From positions 269,259-333,258 of the forward strand of contig NZ_CYSR01000040.1 of NCBI RefSeq assembly GCF_001458395.1: a DNA stretch of 64,000 nucleotides. The letters run 5' to 3'. The notes under the pieces were generated by a model that worked only from the letters and a program-made list of their open reading frames with translations, was not told the origin of the DNA and ran no database searches. The DNA comes from Leisingera aquaemixtae. Lineage in GTDB: Bacteria > Pseudomonadota > Alphaproteobacteria > Rhodobacterales > Rhodobacteraceae. A program made the position numbers and the translations under genes. The first letter of the stretch is position 1. The number at the start of each line of letters is the position of its first letter. Shown one piece after another: positions 41,262-50,802 of this stretch.

Positions 41262-43514
41262 TCAGCGGTCCAGGGTTTTCTCGTAAACCGATTTGCCGTC
41301 GCCGTCGCGGTAGAAATCTGGAAACTCGGCGCAAATAACGTAACCCATCCGTTCATAGAACCGGCGCGTCGCCGCATAGGGCGGGCTGCTTGAGGTGTCG
41401 ATATAGACCTTGCGGCCCTGAGCCTGGCGGATTGCGGCCTCGGACCGTTGCATCAGCAGCCGCCCCAGGCCCGTGCCCTGATGGGACGGGTCTACTGCGA
41501 TCCAGTAGAGATCCCAGCTGTGATCGCTGCCCGGCACCGGGCCGAAGCAAGCGTAACCCTGCAGCCTGGTGCCGGATTCGGCCAGCAGGAAGTGGTAGCC
41601 GGAGGCAGCTCCGGCGCTGAGCCGCTCCTGAGCCAGCTCGCCAGCGATTTCGATCTCCTCCGTGGAGAACTTACCGGTTTCCGCAACCAGCTGCGTGATT
41701 CGGGCGGCGTCTCCGGCCCGCAGGGTCTTGCGCCAGCGGCGTTTCGGGGACGGGGCGGGGCGGGGCGATGCCGCCGGTTTCGGGCGCTGCGCAATTCCCT
41801 CGGCCAGTCCGCTAAAAAAGGCAGCAGCATTGTCGCCCAAGGTGCGCACCAGGTAGCCGCCTTCCTGAACCACAAGAATGGGAAACGGCTGCCGCCCGAT
41901 GCAGGCACCAGTCTGGCGGAAGTCTTGCGGTCTCAGCTTCCAGGTGCCGGTCGGGTCGCCGCGGCCAGTGTCAAATCCAAGGCAAAGGACCAGAAAACCC
42001 GGATCATGTTCCGCAATCCGCGCCAGAGCCTTTTGCAACGCGGTGTGGAAGTCTCCAGGCGTTGCCTGTTCGGCCAGAGGCAGGTTGAGGTTGTACCCGG
42101 CGCCGCTGCCTTGCCCTGTTTCATCGCGAAAGCCGGTGAAATAGGGGTAGGCAAAGCTGGGGTCGCCGTGGATGGAGACCGTCAGCACGTCGGCGCGGGT
42201 GTAGAAGATATCCTGCTGGCCGTTGCCGTGGTGGTAGTCAATGTCGAGCATCGCGACCCGCCCGTGCCGGGACAGGAAGTTGGCGGCAATAGCGGCGTTG
42301 GAGAGGTAACAGAACCCGCCGAAGGTCTTGTATTCGGCGTGGTGGCCGGGCGGGCGGACCAGTGCATAGGCGGCAGGGGCGCCGTTTAGCACCTCCTCTG
42401 CAGCGGTGAGCGTGCAATCGACAGCGCGGCGGGCGGCAGGCCAGGCATTTCGGTTGATCGGGGTGAAGGTGTCGATGCACCAGTAGCCAGCCAGCACGGT
42501 GCGTTCGCGCGGGCGGCGGGCCGAATTGCGGACCGGAAAGACATAGGGGTAGACCGCGCCTTTTTCCGGCGCTTCGGCGCAGGCGCTGCGAAGGTACTCC
42601 ACCAGTTTCGGGTCATGCGCCGCCTTGATCCAGCGGTCCGGGAAATGCCGCGGCGGCAGGCGGGCGAACAGACCGGTGGCGTCCAGCGCTGCGGTAACGG
42701 CGGCAATTCGCACCGGGCTTTCGACATAGCCGCGGGTATGGACATGGTGGATGTCGTGGCGATCGTTGATAACCATCGGAATCTGCAGCCCGGTCGGCGG
42801 CGGCATGCTGACCGCGCGGGCGGCATAGCGCGGCGGCCGCAACCCGTAGCCCCCCGAGATGGCAGAAGCCACTACTTTCCGGACGTATTCCGGCGGGCAG
42901 AGGTCCGCGTATTTACGTTCCAGGATGGCGCGGAAGATCTCTTTGAGCCGTTCCGCTTGCGGCAAGTCAAACTGGCCTAGGCCATCGAACACCAGATGCG
43001 GCATATCGGTGTCCTCTGGCGAGAGCGGCAACTCATAGCTTGTGCCGGTGATGGGACGGGCACCGTAGCGTTCGTAGAATTTGAGCCGGGCCGCGTTTTG
43101 GGCCAGGGCTGCGCTGTCGTGGACGCTTTCAGGATTATCGGGCAGGCATTCGAAGTAAAGCCCCGCAGCCCCAAGCGCGGCTGCCTCCTGCCGGATCCGC
43201 TGATAGAGTGCCCCGCCGGTGCCGGAGCCTGCGGCCTCTACCGGGGTTGCCGCCAGAATGTCCAGGAATGCGAAATCGAGTTCCGGGTCGAACAGCAGCA
43301 GGGCAGTACCGCGCACGTCGCCGCGCCCGTTTTCCGCGACAAAGAGCGACGGGATGAACCGTTTGGCAAACGGATTGTTCAGATGCTCCGGCAGCGCGTC
43401 GATATCGGCGGACCGTTTGCCCGGAAACTGGGCGCGCAAGATCGCCAGAGCCTTGCCGATTGCGGCTTGGCTGGCGGAGGCGTGGGCATCAGCAATCTTG
43501 CGGATGCGGAACAT
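41262..43514 (-). CDS. GNAT-histone deacetylase family-GNAT fusion protein
   Basis: This 750-residue protein has three parts. Residues about 1-200 are an acetyltransferase-like domain (LDILAATPVEAAGSGTGG, ARLKFYERYGARPI). Residues about 250-590 are a class II HDAC/acetylpolyamine amidohydrolase domain: the catalytic His pair in VRPPGHHAEY, zinc ligands in LDIDYHHGNG, and GFDTGRGDP. Residues about 605-750 are a second GNAT with acetyl-CoA loop VDPSHQGTGLGRLLMQ. So one protein may add and remove acyl groups on an amine. The start (43514) overlaps the end of the ATP-grasp gene by 26 nt. It ends the KamA operon. Confidence 0.85.
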   Translation of the reverse strand: MFRIRKIADAHASASQAAIGKALAILRAQFPGKRSADIDALPEHLNNPFAKRFIPSLFVAENGRGDVRGTALLLFDPELDFAFLDILAATPVEAAGSGTGGALYQRIRQEAAALGAAGLYFECLPDNPESVHDSAALAQNAARLKFYERYGARPITGTSYELPLSPEDTDMPHLVFDGLGQFDLPQAERLKEIFRAILERKYADLCPPEYVRKVVASAISGGYGLRPPRYAARAVSMPPPTGLQIPMVINDRHDIHHVHTRGYVESPVRIAAVTAALDATGLFARLPPRHFPDRWIKAAHDPKLVEYLRSACAEAPEKGAVYPYVFPVRNSARRPRERTVLAGYWCIDTFTPINRNAWPAARRAVDCTLTAAEEVLNGAPAAYALVRPPGHHAEYKTFGGFCYLSNAAIAANFLSRHGRVAMLDIDYHHGNGQQDIFYTRADVLTVSIHGDPSFAYPYFTGFRDETGQGSGAGYNLNLPLAEQATPGDFHTALQKALARIAEHDPGFLVLCLGFDTGRGDPTGTWKLRPQDFRQTGACIGRQPFPILVVQEGGYLVRTLGDNAAAFFSGLAEGIAQRPKPAASPRPAPSPKRRWRKTLRAGDAARITQLVAETGKFSTEEIEIAGELAQERLSAGAASGYHFLLAESGTRLQGYACFGPVPGSDHSWDLYWIAVDPSHQGTGLGRLLMQRSEAAIRQAQGRKVYIDTSSSPPYAATRRFYERMGYVICAEFPDFYRDGDGKSVYEKTLDR

Positions 43515-44496
43515 GGCGCGGGTCCTTTTCAGCTGCGGCGAGGGGGAGCGCTGCGAGATGCGCGATCAGGGCGTCATAGCCCATCCCGGCCTGCTCAGCG
43601 GCGGCGGCGAAACCGGCATCCGGCGCGAGGCAGGGATTGGTGTTCACTTCCAGGATCCAGGGCCGGCCGCCCTCATCGACCCGAAAATCCACACGCGCGT
43701 AGCCAGAAAGACCAAAGATCTGCCAGGTGCGCCGGGCAAGATCCGAAAGCAGGCCCAGCAGAGCATTGTCGCGCTCCGGAAAGGTGAACCGCCGGGGTGT
43801 GTGATGGTAGCTGTGTGCGGTTTCATCCCATTTGGCGGCGTAATCGACGATGCAGGGGGCATCGGAGGTGATATCCTGAAACAGGATTTCGGCGGGCGGC
43901 AGCACTTTTATGCCTTCGCCGCATTCCAGCAGCGACAGGTTGAACTCGCGCCCGGGAATATATTCCTCTGCAAAGAACCTGCCGCCAAAACGGGCCTCGC
44001 GGCGGACAATCTCCTCAGTTGCGTGGGCGCCGGACACAACTGATTGAGCATCGATCCCCAGCGAGGCATGTTCCGTGACGGATTTGACAATCACCCGGTC
44101 AAGCTTCGCGAGGGCAGGGCCGGATTGCGGCCAGACCGGTGTCGGCAAGCCGTGCCGGGACATGAGATTCTTTTGCGCGGTCTTGCTGAGAGCAGCCAAC
44201 TGCGCTGCCGCGGAGCAGCCGGTATAGGGAATACCCACTTCTTCCAGCAGCGGCAGCACCTCAGCCGCGCGCTGCATGTCGCGGTCGATGGCTTCCACCA
44301 TGTTGAAAACCAGCTCCGGGCGGTCTTTTGCCGCCCAGGGCAGCTTCGCAGGACGGCCCGAGACATGCGCGAGCCGGGCGTCAAAGCCTTGCCGGCTCAA
44401 CGCGGCGCGGATTGCCTCCGCAGTATCGCGGGTGTCACGTTCGTCGGGATCGTCTCCGCTCGCCCCGTGCAGAACGATGATGGACAGCGGTTTCAT
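43489..44496 (-). CDS. ATP-grasp ligase 1 (D-Ala-D-Ala ligase-like)
   Basis: This 335-residue protein has an ATP-grasp fold: VIVKSVTEHASLGID (nucleotide lysine), FFAEEYIPGREFNLSLLE (hinge glutamates) and metal-binding WILEVNTNPCLAPDAGF. The N-terminal domain (VLHGASGDDPDERDTRDTAE) is Rossmann-like, as in Ddl. Housekeeping Ddl is usually beside murC, so this operon copy likely joins other substrates, such as a beta-amino acid. Its ATG overlaps the stop of ATP-grasp ligase 2 (ATGA at 44493-44496). Confidence 0.85.
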   Translation of the reverse strand: MKPLSIIVLHGASGDDPDERDTRDTAEAIRAALSRQGFDARLAHVSGRPAKLPWAAKDRPELVFNMVEAIDRDMQRAAEVLPLLEEVGIPYTGCSAAAQLAALSKTAQKNLMSRHGLPTPVWPQSGPALAKLDRVIVKSVTEHASLGIDAQSVVSGAHATEEIVRREARFGGRFFAEEYIPGREFNLSLLECGEGIKVLPPAEILFQDITSDAPCIVDYAAKWDETAHSYHHTPRRFTFPERDNALLGLLSDLARRTWQIFGLSGYARVDFRVDEGGRPWILEVNTNPCLAPDAGFAAAAEQAGMGYDALIAHLAALPLAAAEKDPRHVPHPQDC

Positions 44497-45503
44497 AGCG
44501 CTGCGCTGAGCGCCTCGGTTCTGTCCGCCAGGCGGCAGCGGCGGATGGCGGCATCCAGAATGCCGCCGATCAACCCCTGGTAATCAAGCCCCGCCTTGGC
44601 CGACAGGATCGGCAGGTCGGAATGGCTGGGGTGCAGGCCCGGCAGGGTGTTCACCTCCAGGAAATGCGGCGTGCCGCCAGCGTCGGAGCGCAAATCGATC
44701 CGCGCCGCGTCGCGGCAGCCGAGCGCGTGGTAGGCGGCCAGTGCGGAGGCGCCAGCGGCGCGTGCCTCCAGGTCTTCGGCAAGGCGGTAGATGACCCGGG
44801 TTTCCCAATGCTCTTTGTTCTGGAAGCTGTAGATTTCCGGCTCTGCCGAGTCGAGCAGAAGGATTTCCATCACCGCAATCACCCGCGCATCCGCCCCGTT
44901 GCCGAGAATGCCGACGGTGAATTCGCGCCCGGGCAGGAAGCTCTCAGCCAGAACCGGCTGGCAGAAGCGCTGGCGCAAGGAGCGGGCAGCGGCAGCGGCC
45001 TGGTCCACGCCGTTCGCCTTGGAGGCATGTTCGCACCCCTTGCCGGTGCCCTCGGCCAGAGGTTTCAGAAAGACCGGGAACGGCAGGTCCAGTCCGCTAT
45101 CGTCCGCCGGTGTCTCCAGCACCGCAAAGGGGGCTGTCGGGATGCCCGCATCGCGCACAACCCGTTTGGCCATCGCCTTGTCCAGCCCCAGCGCCTGGGT
45201 CAGCGGGTCGGAAAAGGTATAGGGGATACCGAAAGCTTCCAGCAGGGCAGGGACCTGCGCTTCACGGGCGCGGCCTTGCAGCCCCTCTGCGATATTGAAG
45301 ACCAGATCCCAGCAGTCGCCTGCCGCCAGCCGCTGCGCCAGGATACGGACATGGCCGATCCGTTGTGTTTCGTGGCCCCGCGCACGCAGGGCGTTTTCTA
45401 TGGCGGTAATAGTTTCCGGGCTGTCGAACTCGGCCATCGCCTCATCGCTGAGGCTGCTGCCCCGGTAGTCGTCGCGCAAATCGTATGTCAGGCCGATCAG
45501 CAT
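44493..45503 (-). CDS. ATP-grasp ligase 2 (D-Ala-D-Ala ligase-like)
   Basis: This 336-residue protein is a distant paralogue of ligase 1: PFPVFLKPLAEGTGKG (nucleotide binding), VLAESFLPGREFTVGILG and metal-binding PHFLEVNTLPGLHPSHSDLP. The N-terminus is DLRDDYRGSSLSDEAMAEFD. Two unlike ligases in series suggest two bond-forming steps. Its start overlaps the kamA stop by 7 nt. Confidence 0.85.
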   Translation of the reverse strand: MLIGLTYDLRDDYRGSSLSDEAMAEFDSPETITAIENALRARGHETQRIGHVRILAQRLAAGDCWDLVFNIAEGLQGRAREAQVPALLEAFGIPYTFSDPLTQALGLDKAMAKRVVRDAGIPTAPFAVLETPADDSGLDLPFPVFLKPLAEGTGKGCEHASKANGVDQAAAAARSLRQRFCQPVLAESFLPGREFTVGILGNGADARVIAVMEILLLDSAEPEIYSFQNKEHWETRVIYRLAEDLEARAAGASALAAYHALGCRDAARIDLRSDAGGTPHFLEVNTLPGLHPSHSDLPILSAKAGLDYQGLIGGILDAAIRRCRLADRTEALSAAL

Positions 45504-46819
45504 GGCCGGTGTTCCTTTGATGCGCCCAGGCTGCCGCCCGGATCGGGGTAATGGTAGAGATTGTTTTCGAAGTTGCGCAGGATCAGGTCGCTGCTGCCGC
45601 GCCCTGCAACATAATCCGGCAGCAGCGGGATCTTGCCGCCGCCGCCGGGGGCATCGATCACAAACTGCGGCACCGCATAGCCTGTGGTATGGCCGCGCAG
45701 GCCCTCAATGATCTCCAGCCCCTTGGCTACCGGCGTGCGGAAATGGGCGGAGCCGGTGATCGGGTCGCATTGGTAGAGGTAATAGGGCCTGACCCGCCGC
45801 ATCAGCAGCGCCTGGTACATCGGTTTGAGGATATCAACGCTGTCATTGATCCCTTTCAGCAGTACGGTTTGCGAGCCGAGCGGGATGCCCGCGTCCGCCA
45901 GCCGCTTGCAGGCCTCTGTGGCCTCTGGTGTCAGCTCGTTGGGGTGGGTGACATGGATCGACGTCCACAGAGGGTGGTGCCGTTTTAGCATCCGCACAAG
46001 CTCGCGGGTGACCCGCATCGGCAAGACGATCGGTATTTTTGTGCCAAGCCGGATGAATTCCACATGCGGGATCGCGCGCAAGCGGCCCAGAAGGTAATCA
46101 AGCTTGTCATCCGCGATGGTAAGCGGGTCGCCGCCGGACAGCAGCACATCGCGGACCTCGGGGTGCGCAGCGACGTAGTCCAGCGCCCGGTCCCACTGGG
46201 AGACCGAAAACTGGTATTCACCGCCTGCCTGGCCCACCATCCGCGACCGGGTGCAATACCGGCAGTAGGTCGAGCAGGTGCCGGTGGTCAGAAACAGCAC
46301 CCGGTCCGGGTAACGGTGGACCAGTCCCGGCACCGGGGTGTCGTGGTCCTCGCCCAGCGGGTCACCTGCTTCTCCCGGGAGTTGTAAGTATTCCTGTCCG
46401 ACGGGAATATGGGTGCGCCGCAGCGGCTCATCCGGATCATCCAGCCCCATCAGGCTGGCGTAATAGGGGGTGATGCCGACCGGCAGCCCGCCCTGATGCT
46501 GGGCCAGTGCCTCCTGTTCCTCATCGCTCAGGTCAAAGATCCGGCTGAGCACCTCCTGGCTGCGGATGCGGTTGCGCATCTGCCAGCGCCAGTCGTTCCA
46601 GTCTTCCGCGGCGGCCTTCGGGAAGTAGATCTTGCGGAAAGCTTTTGTCCTTTCCCCGGCCGGGAATTTCGGTGGCCGTGCCCGGCGGTTTCTAAGGAGG
46701 GGCGGGGAGATGCGGGCCTTAGCGTGGTCTGGCAATTGCAGATCAGCGTGGTCCGCGGCGGTCTCTGGTGGGTCCTGGCTTTCCTGAACGCCGGGACCTG
46801 CAGCAAGGGGATGGTCCAT
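45497..46819 (-). CDS. kamA: KamA-family lysine 2,3-aminomutase (radical SAM)
   Basis: This protein has about 440 residues. Radical SAM cysteines are in TGTCSTYCRYCTRSRMVG, and the PLP-binding Lys is in APGGGGKIPLLP near the C-terminus. The length fits KamA (lysine to beta-lysine) rather than the shorter EpmB. I use ATG 46819, with AAGGA 9 nt upstream; a TTG at 46888 would add 23 residues. It leads a four-gene overlapping operon with two ATP-grasp ligases and the acetyl-transfer/deacetylase fusion. No EpmA or EF-P gene is near, so EF-P modification is not indicated. Confidence 0.88.
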   Translation of the reverse strand: MDHPLAAGPGVQESQDPPETAADHADLQLPDHAKARISPPLLRNRRARPPKFPAGERTKAFRKIYFPKAAAEDWNDWRWQMRNRIRSQEVLSRIFDLSDEEQEALAQHQGGLPVGITPYYASLMGLDDPDEPLRRTHIPVGQEYLQLPGEAGDPLGEDHDTPVPGLVHRYPDRVLFLTTGTCSTYCRYCTRSRMVGQAGGEYQFSVSQWDRALDYVAAHPEVRDVLLSGGDPLTIADDKLDYLLGRLRAIPHVEFIRLGTKIPIVLPMRVTRELVRMLKRHHPLWTSIHVTHPNELTPEATEACKRLADAGIPLGSQTVLLKGINDSVDILKPMYQALLMRRVRPYYLYQCDPITGSAHFRTPVAKGLEIIEGLRGHTTGYAVPQFVIDAPGGGGKIPLLPDYVAGRGSSDLILRNFENNLYHYPDPGGSLGASKEHRPC

Positions 46820-47032
46820 CCATGGTTTTCCTTGCGCCCAGAGTGCCGTCGCGCGCCAATCGTCGTTGCTGTCGCAGCTCTGGGACAAGAAAAACCTGTG
46901 GCCGATTCAGGATAAAATCAAGAAGTTTTGCAGGCGCTTACACAGAATTTTGGCGGTTTTTTGCCAAGGGCTTCCGTCCGCGGGCCGACCGTGGAAAACC
47001 CGCAGGTGAGGCGGCTGAAATGGGCTGCATTA

Positions 47033-48478
47033 TTACTCTTCCGTGAAGCTGCCAGACTTGACTGAACGATGCACTGACTTGCTCCAGACCGGAACAAACA
47101 GGGCGGATCCGTTGCGCCAAACCCGGGCTAGGACGGCATCCTTGCGGCTAGAGGCCAGCCTGGCTTCGGCAGTGCGGAAAGCAGCCAGATCGGGCAGAGG
47201 TATTCCGTCCAGGTGGGTGATCACATCGCCGGGGGCGAGGCTGCCGGGCCGTTCCGCGCCACCGGTCCACACCAGCAGCCAGCCCTTCTCATCAGCTGGG
47301 ATAGCCAGTTCGCGCCGTGTTTCGTCATCCGCTGGAACCGCGGCCAGCACTAGACCAAAAAAAGAAAGTTCCACCTCGCTCTGCGGTTCCTGCATTGCCA
47401 TCCCTGCCGGGGCAGAGGCGATCCTGATCGCCTGTTGTGACGGCGTGCCGTTGCGCCACAGCGATAGCTCTGCGACGCTGCCTTCCGGCAGTCCGGCGAT
47501 TAACTCAACCAAATGCTGTGTGGCGGTAACGTGGGTGCCGTTCACCGCCAGAACGATATCTCCAGGCTGCAGCCCGGCGGCCATGGCCGGAGAAGCGGGC
47601 TCAACCCTGGTGATGATCTCGCCTGCCTGCCCCTGCGCATCTGTGAGCGTGGCCAGCCCTGGCGTAAGCGGCTGGCTCTGGGCGCCAATATAACCGCGCG
47701 GCACCCGGCCGTTTTCCAGCAACTGGGCGGCGACCTCCATCGCGAGGTCGGCCGGTACCGCGAAACCCATTCCCGTGCAGCCCTCGCACCAGGACATCAT
47801 GGCAGTGTTGACGCCCACCACATAACCGCCTGCATCGATTAGCGGGCCACCGGAGTCGCCGCTAACCACCGAGGCGTCGATCTGGATGAACCGGTCATAG
47901 GGGCTGGTCAGCAGATCGCGGTCCAGCCCGGCGATAATGCCTTCGGTCGCAGACAGGCCAAGGCCGAAGGGGTTACCCAGCACCACCACCCGGTGTCCGG
48001 GTTTAAGGCTGTCGGGATTGCCCCAGCCAAGAACCGGCAGCGGCTCATCTGCTGATATTGCTAGCAGCGCAATATCGGTGTGCTCATCCTGCCCGATCAG
48101 GATTCCCTCATAGGAACGGCCGTTTAGCAGGCTGACAATTATGGAACCTGCACCATTCACGACATGGGCATTAGTTACAATCAGACCGTCCGCACTGATA
48201 ATGAAGCCGCTTGCCGAGGTGCCGCTTGGCTCCGGAGACGTTGGGTCGTCCTGTGCCAGAGCGTGGCCGGAGGTGTTTTTGCCGGCTACGGCATAGCCGC
48301 CATAGGTCCTGATCATAACGGTGGCAGGCAGGAGTTCTTCGACGATCGGCGCAAAAGAACCGGTGGAATCCAACTTGGACGGCTGTGGGTCGGATTGCGC
48401 CTGGACGGCAATGGGGAAGGCTAGCAGGCAGGCGGCTGCAATCTGCAGAGCTGCATTTCGGAAAAGGTCGATAGGCAT
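47033..48478 (-). CDS. HtrA/DegP-like periplasmic serine protease with PDZ domains
   Basis: This 481-residue protein starts at ATG 48478 (MPIDLFRNAALQIAAACLL), with a signal peptide to about AVQAQ. The trypsin-fold triad is His in VTNAHVVNGAG, Asp in DEHTDIALLAI and Ser in VSGDSGGPLIDAG. One clear PDZ follows (ASPAMAAGLQPGDIVLAVNG) and a second degenerate one ends the chain. It degrades or refolds misfolded envelope proteins. A start at 48592 would place unrelated residues before the signal peptide. Confidence 0.88.
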   Translation of the reverse strand: MPIDLFRNAALQIAAACLLAFPIAVQAQSDPQPSKLDSTGSFAPIVEELLPATVMIRTYGGYAVAGKNTSGHALAQDDPTSPEPSGTSASGFIISADGLIVTNAHVVNGAGSIIVSLLNGRSYEGILIGQDEHTDIALLAISADEPLPVLGWGNPDSLKPGHRVVVLGNPFGLGLSATEGIIAGLDRDLLTSPYDRFIQIDASVVSGDSGGPLIDAGGYVVGVNTAMMSWCEGCTGMGFAVPADLAMEVAAQLLENGRVPRGYIGAQSQPLTPGLATLTDAQGQAGEIITRVEPASPAMAAGLQPGDIVLAVNGTHVTATQHLVELIAGLPEGSVAELSLWRNGTPSQQAIRIASAPAGMAMQEPQSEVELSFFGLVLAAVPADDETRRELAIPADEKGWLLVWTGGAERPGSLAPGDVITHLDGIPLPDLAAFRTAEARLASSRKDAVLARVWRNGSALFVPVWSKSVHRSVKSGSFTEE

Positions 48479-49078
48479 AGACTGATCACGCGGGGTGGGT
48501 TGTACGCTGCGGCGTGAGACTTTCCGTCTGTCCAGCGGTCCGGCTGCACCTGCCGCAGTCCCGTAGAGCGGCAACACAGAGTAGACATGCAACTAGATGG
48601 CATCGATGCCGGGAAAGAAAAGATGCTGCCGCGGATTTTGTTTCGCAGGGTTGCAGGTCCTAACCAGTCCGGCAAATACTGTACTAGAGGCGTAGGACCT
48701 AGTGGCACTTGTCTTCTTGAAGCCTCTTTGGACCAAAATGCGGAATGTGGCTGGTAGGCTGAAAAGAACAAGCTGCCAAGTGTAGCGGGTTTTGGGGCGA
48801 CAGCAGAGTGCCGGTCACGTGCTGCGCTAAACTGTGAAACGTTATAGAACACAGTCGGAGCGGCAGAGGCCGAACGCTGGAGGGGCATCGGGCTGCTCCT
48901 AGTTGTCTGCTTAACCATGCTCGCTTGATGAGAGAAAATGGGTTAAGCATCGCAAAATGCTCTGTTCGCAAACTCGGCATCGACGTACTGCAACCAGACA
49001 TCGGATCCATTGCTAATTAGCTCGTGGGCACGCACTCGCTTCTTGGATATGTAATCCTGAGCCCCAGCGGCCCGTCGA
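48479..49078. other. 600-nt gap without supported gene
   Basis: Short overlapping frames on the minus strand have no family character and odd composition. The gap separates two leftward genes. It may hold promoters and degenerate remains; I see no repeat or RNA gene in it. Confidence 0.4.
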
Positions 49079-50140
49079 TCAGTTCAGCTGCTCTTCAGAT
49101 TCATCAAGTTCCACCGCCTCCGCATCCAGCGCATCCTCCAGTACCACTGCGGGCGCACCTGGCGTAAAGACGGTCTGAGCGATGGGGGGATTGTCGGCCT
49201 CGGCGCGGTTGACGCGCAGTTCCCGATATGCGGTATACAGTCCGCTCGCTACGATCAGCACCATTCCAGCGAAAGTCGTGTAGGGCGGCACCTCTCCCCA
49301 CAGCAGAAATCCGAGGGCCGCAGCCAGAGGCAGATAACTGTAGTCAAAAGGTGCAATCACGCTGGCGTTAGCGATTTGATAGGCGCGGGAAACCAGCGTG
49401 TAGGCCACTGTTCCGATACTCCCCAGCAAAGCGAGCATGGCAACGCCCTCCGCCTGAGGTACCGGCCAGCCCATGCGGAGGTGGCTCAATTCAGGTGTGA
49501 TCACGATCATCTGCGACACGGCGTATCCCATCGGTACAATCAGAACACCTGAAAATGAGATTGTGTAAAGACCGATGGTCAGCGAGGTATCTTGCTCACC
49601 GATCTTGCGCACAATCGTCTGACTGATGGCATAAGTGAGAGCGCAAAGGAGCGGAAGGATGGCAATCCAGCCAAAACTGTCGCCTGCCGGGTTCATTGCA
49701 ATTACTACACCTGTGAAGCCAACAAGCAGTGCTGCTGCACGGTGAAGCCCGATTTTTTCGTGTAGAAAAAGAGCCGCAAGTGCCGCTGTCATTAAAGGTG
49801 CCGAGAAAAACAGCGTAGTGACCTCAGCCAGTCCCATGAAGGGAAATGCTGAATAGAACATCGCGAATCCGGAGGCGAAAAGCATGGCCCGCGCCAGATA
49901 CCACGGCCAGAGAGGGGTGAAGATGCGATGCGGTGCGCCTAGCCAAATGACGAGCGGCAGTAGAGTGATCAAGGCTACGATGGACCGGACAAATATCAGC
50001 ATCCAAACCGGGTAATGGCTTAACATGTCCTTCATCAGAACGTCCTGCCCGACAAACAGGACCATCCCGGAAAGCACACAGGCGATCCCTTGGGTAGTGC
50101 GGGGCAGCGGCGGTGCGCCAATTTCGGGTGAGGCTGACAT
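49079..50140 (-). CDS. EamA/DMT-family transporter
   Basis: This protein has about 353 residues. Ten membrane helices in two EamA repeats of about 140 residues cover about 18-305 (IACVLSGMVLFVGQDVLMK; VLIVASGLYTAYREL at the end). A 45-residue acidic tail follows (EDALDAEAVELDESEEQLN). It exports or imports small metabolites; the substrate is unknown. I use ATG 50140 (MSASPEIG), where the protein begins to look like the family; the frame is open to 50332. Confidence 0.85.
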   Translation of the reverse strand: MSASPEIGAPPLPRTTQGIACVLSGMVLFVGQDVLMKDMLSHYPVWMLIFVRSIVALITLLPLVIWLGAPHRIFTPLWPWYLARAMLFASGFAMFYSAFPFMGLAEVTTLFFSAPLMTAALAALFLHEKIGLHRAAALLVGFTGVVIAMNPAGDSFGWIAILPLLCALTYAISQTIVRKIGEQDTSLTIGLYTISFSGVLIVPMGYAVSQMIVITPELSHLRMGWPVPQAEGVAMLALLGSIGTVAYTLVSRAYQIANASVIAPFDYSYLPLAAALGFLLWGEVPPYTTFAGMVLIVASGLYTAYRELRVNRAEADNPPIAQTVFTPGAPAVVLEDALDAEAVELDESEEQLN

Positions 50141-50802
50141 TAGGGCAGCTTGCAAATTCCAATAGGTTTGTCTTGCTCTGCAGCGACCTGAATGTCGAAA
50201 ATACCTGATTGCGGGTACCAGCGAACGCATTGGTTTGTCTTGTATAGTGAACCGCAAAACCGGAGGGGGATATTGCATCCGCCTGGCGTGAACAGTGGCC
50301 TCAGGACCCAAGGAAGAAGCCACCCGCGCCAATGCCGTGGAGCAGCTTCGTCCTTGGGCTCTTCAAGGTCATCGGAAGCAGCGCAGCATCCAGCCGATTA
50401 GGTTCCGGCTAAGCGTTGAGGACGGCCCATTCCTGCCGTTCATCCATGACAGTGCTCGCCGCAGTGCGGCCCGTCAGACCGGACTTTCGCCGCGCTGCAA
50501 TAATCTTTGCCTGCTCGAATTCACAGTTCGCGGGACGGAGCCGCCCTTTGCTCTTGCAGCTATTGCTGACGCAGCATCCGCTGAGCTGCTGCAGCAAACC
50601 TCTCGCTGCGATGCAATCCACTGTCGTCAAAATGGTCAATGAAAGCCGGGTTGAGGCGCGAATTTCAAACTGCCTATTCGCCGCAGTCTGGTCCTACAAT
50701 AGAGACGCGGGACAAAACCGACATTCCGCAAAGCAGAAATCGGCGAGATACCTTGGTTGTTTCATAATAGAATTTCACCAAGCTCAACAAGGAAGATCAG
50801 AT
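50141..50802. other. 660-nt gap with degenerate repeat copy A
   Basis: No supported gene is seen. The part 50533-50680 resembles 53363-53515 (see repeat entries). The rest holds promoters for the flanking divergent genes; AGGAAG before 50803 is the ribosome site of the RidA gene. Confidence 0.4.
50533..50680 (+). repeat. Degenerate intergenic repeat, copy A
   Basis: Blocks shared with copy B (53363-53515) include GGACGGAGCCGCC at the start, CGCTGCGATGCA in the middle and GGCGCGAA with TTC and AAC near the end, in the same order and at nearly the same distances. It is an old, diverged copy. No coding frame is conserved between the two that I can see. Confidence 0.5.

Noticed and set aside
45497..46819. 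EpmB (EF-P lysine aminomutase)
   Set aside because: It is longer than EpmB, no epmA or efp gene is near, and it is in an operon with ATP-grasp ligases.
48421..49010. Minus-strand frames of about 165 and 103 codons
   Set aside because: They overlap each other and one covers the start of the HtrA-like gene; no family character or ribosome site.
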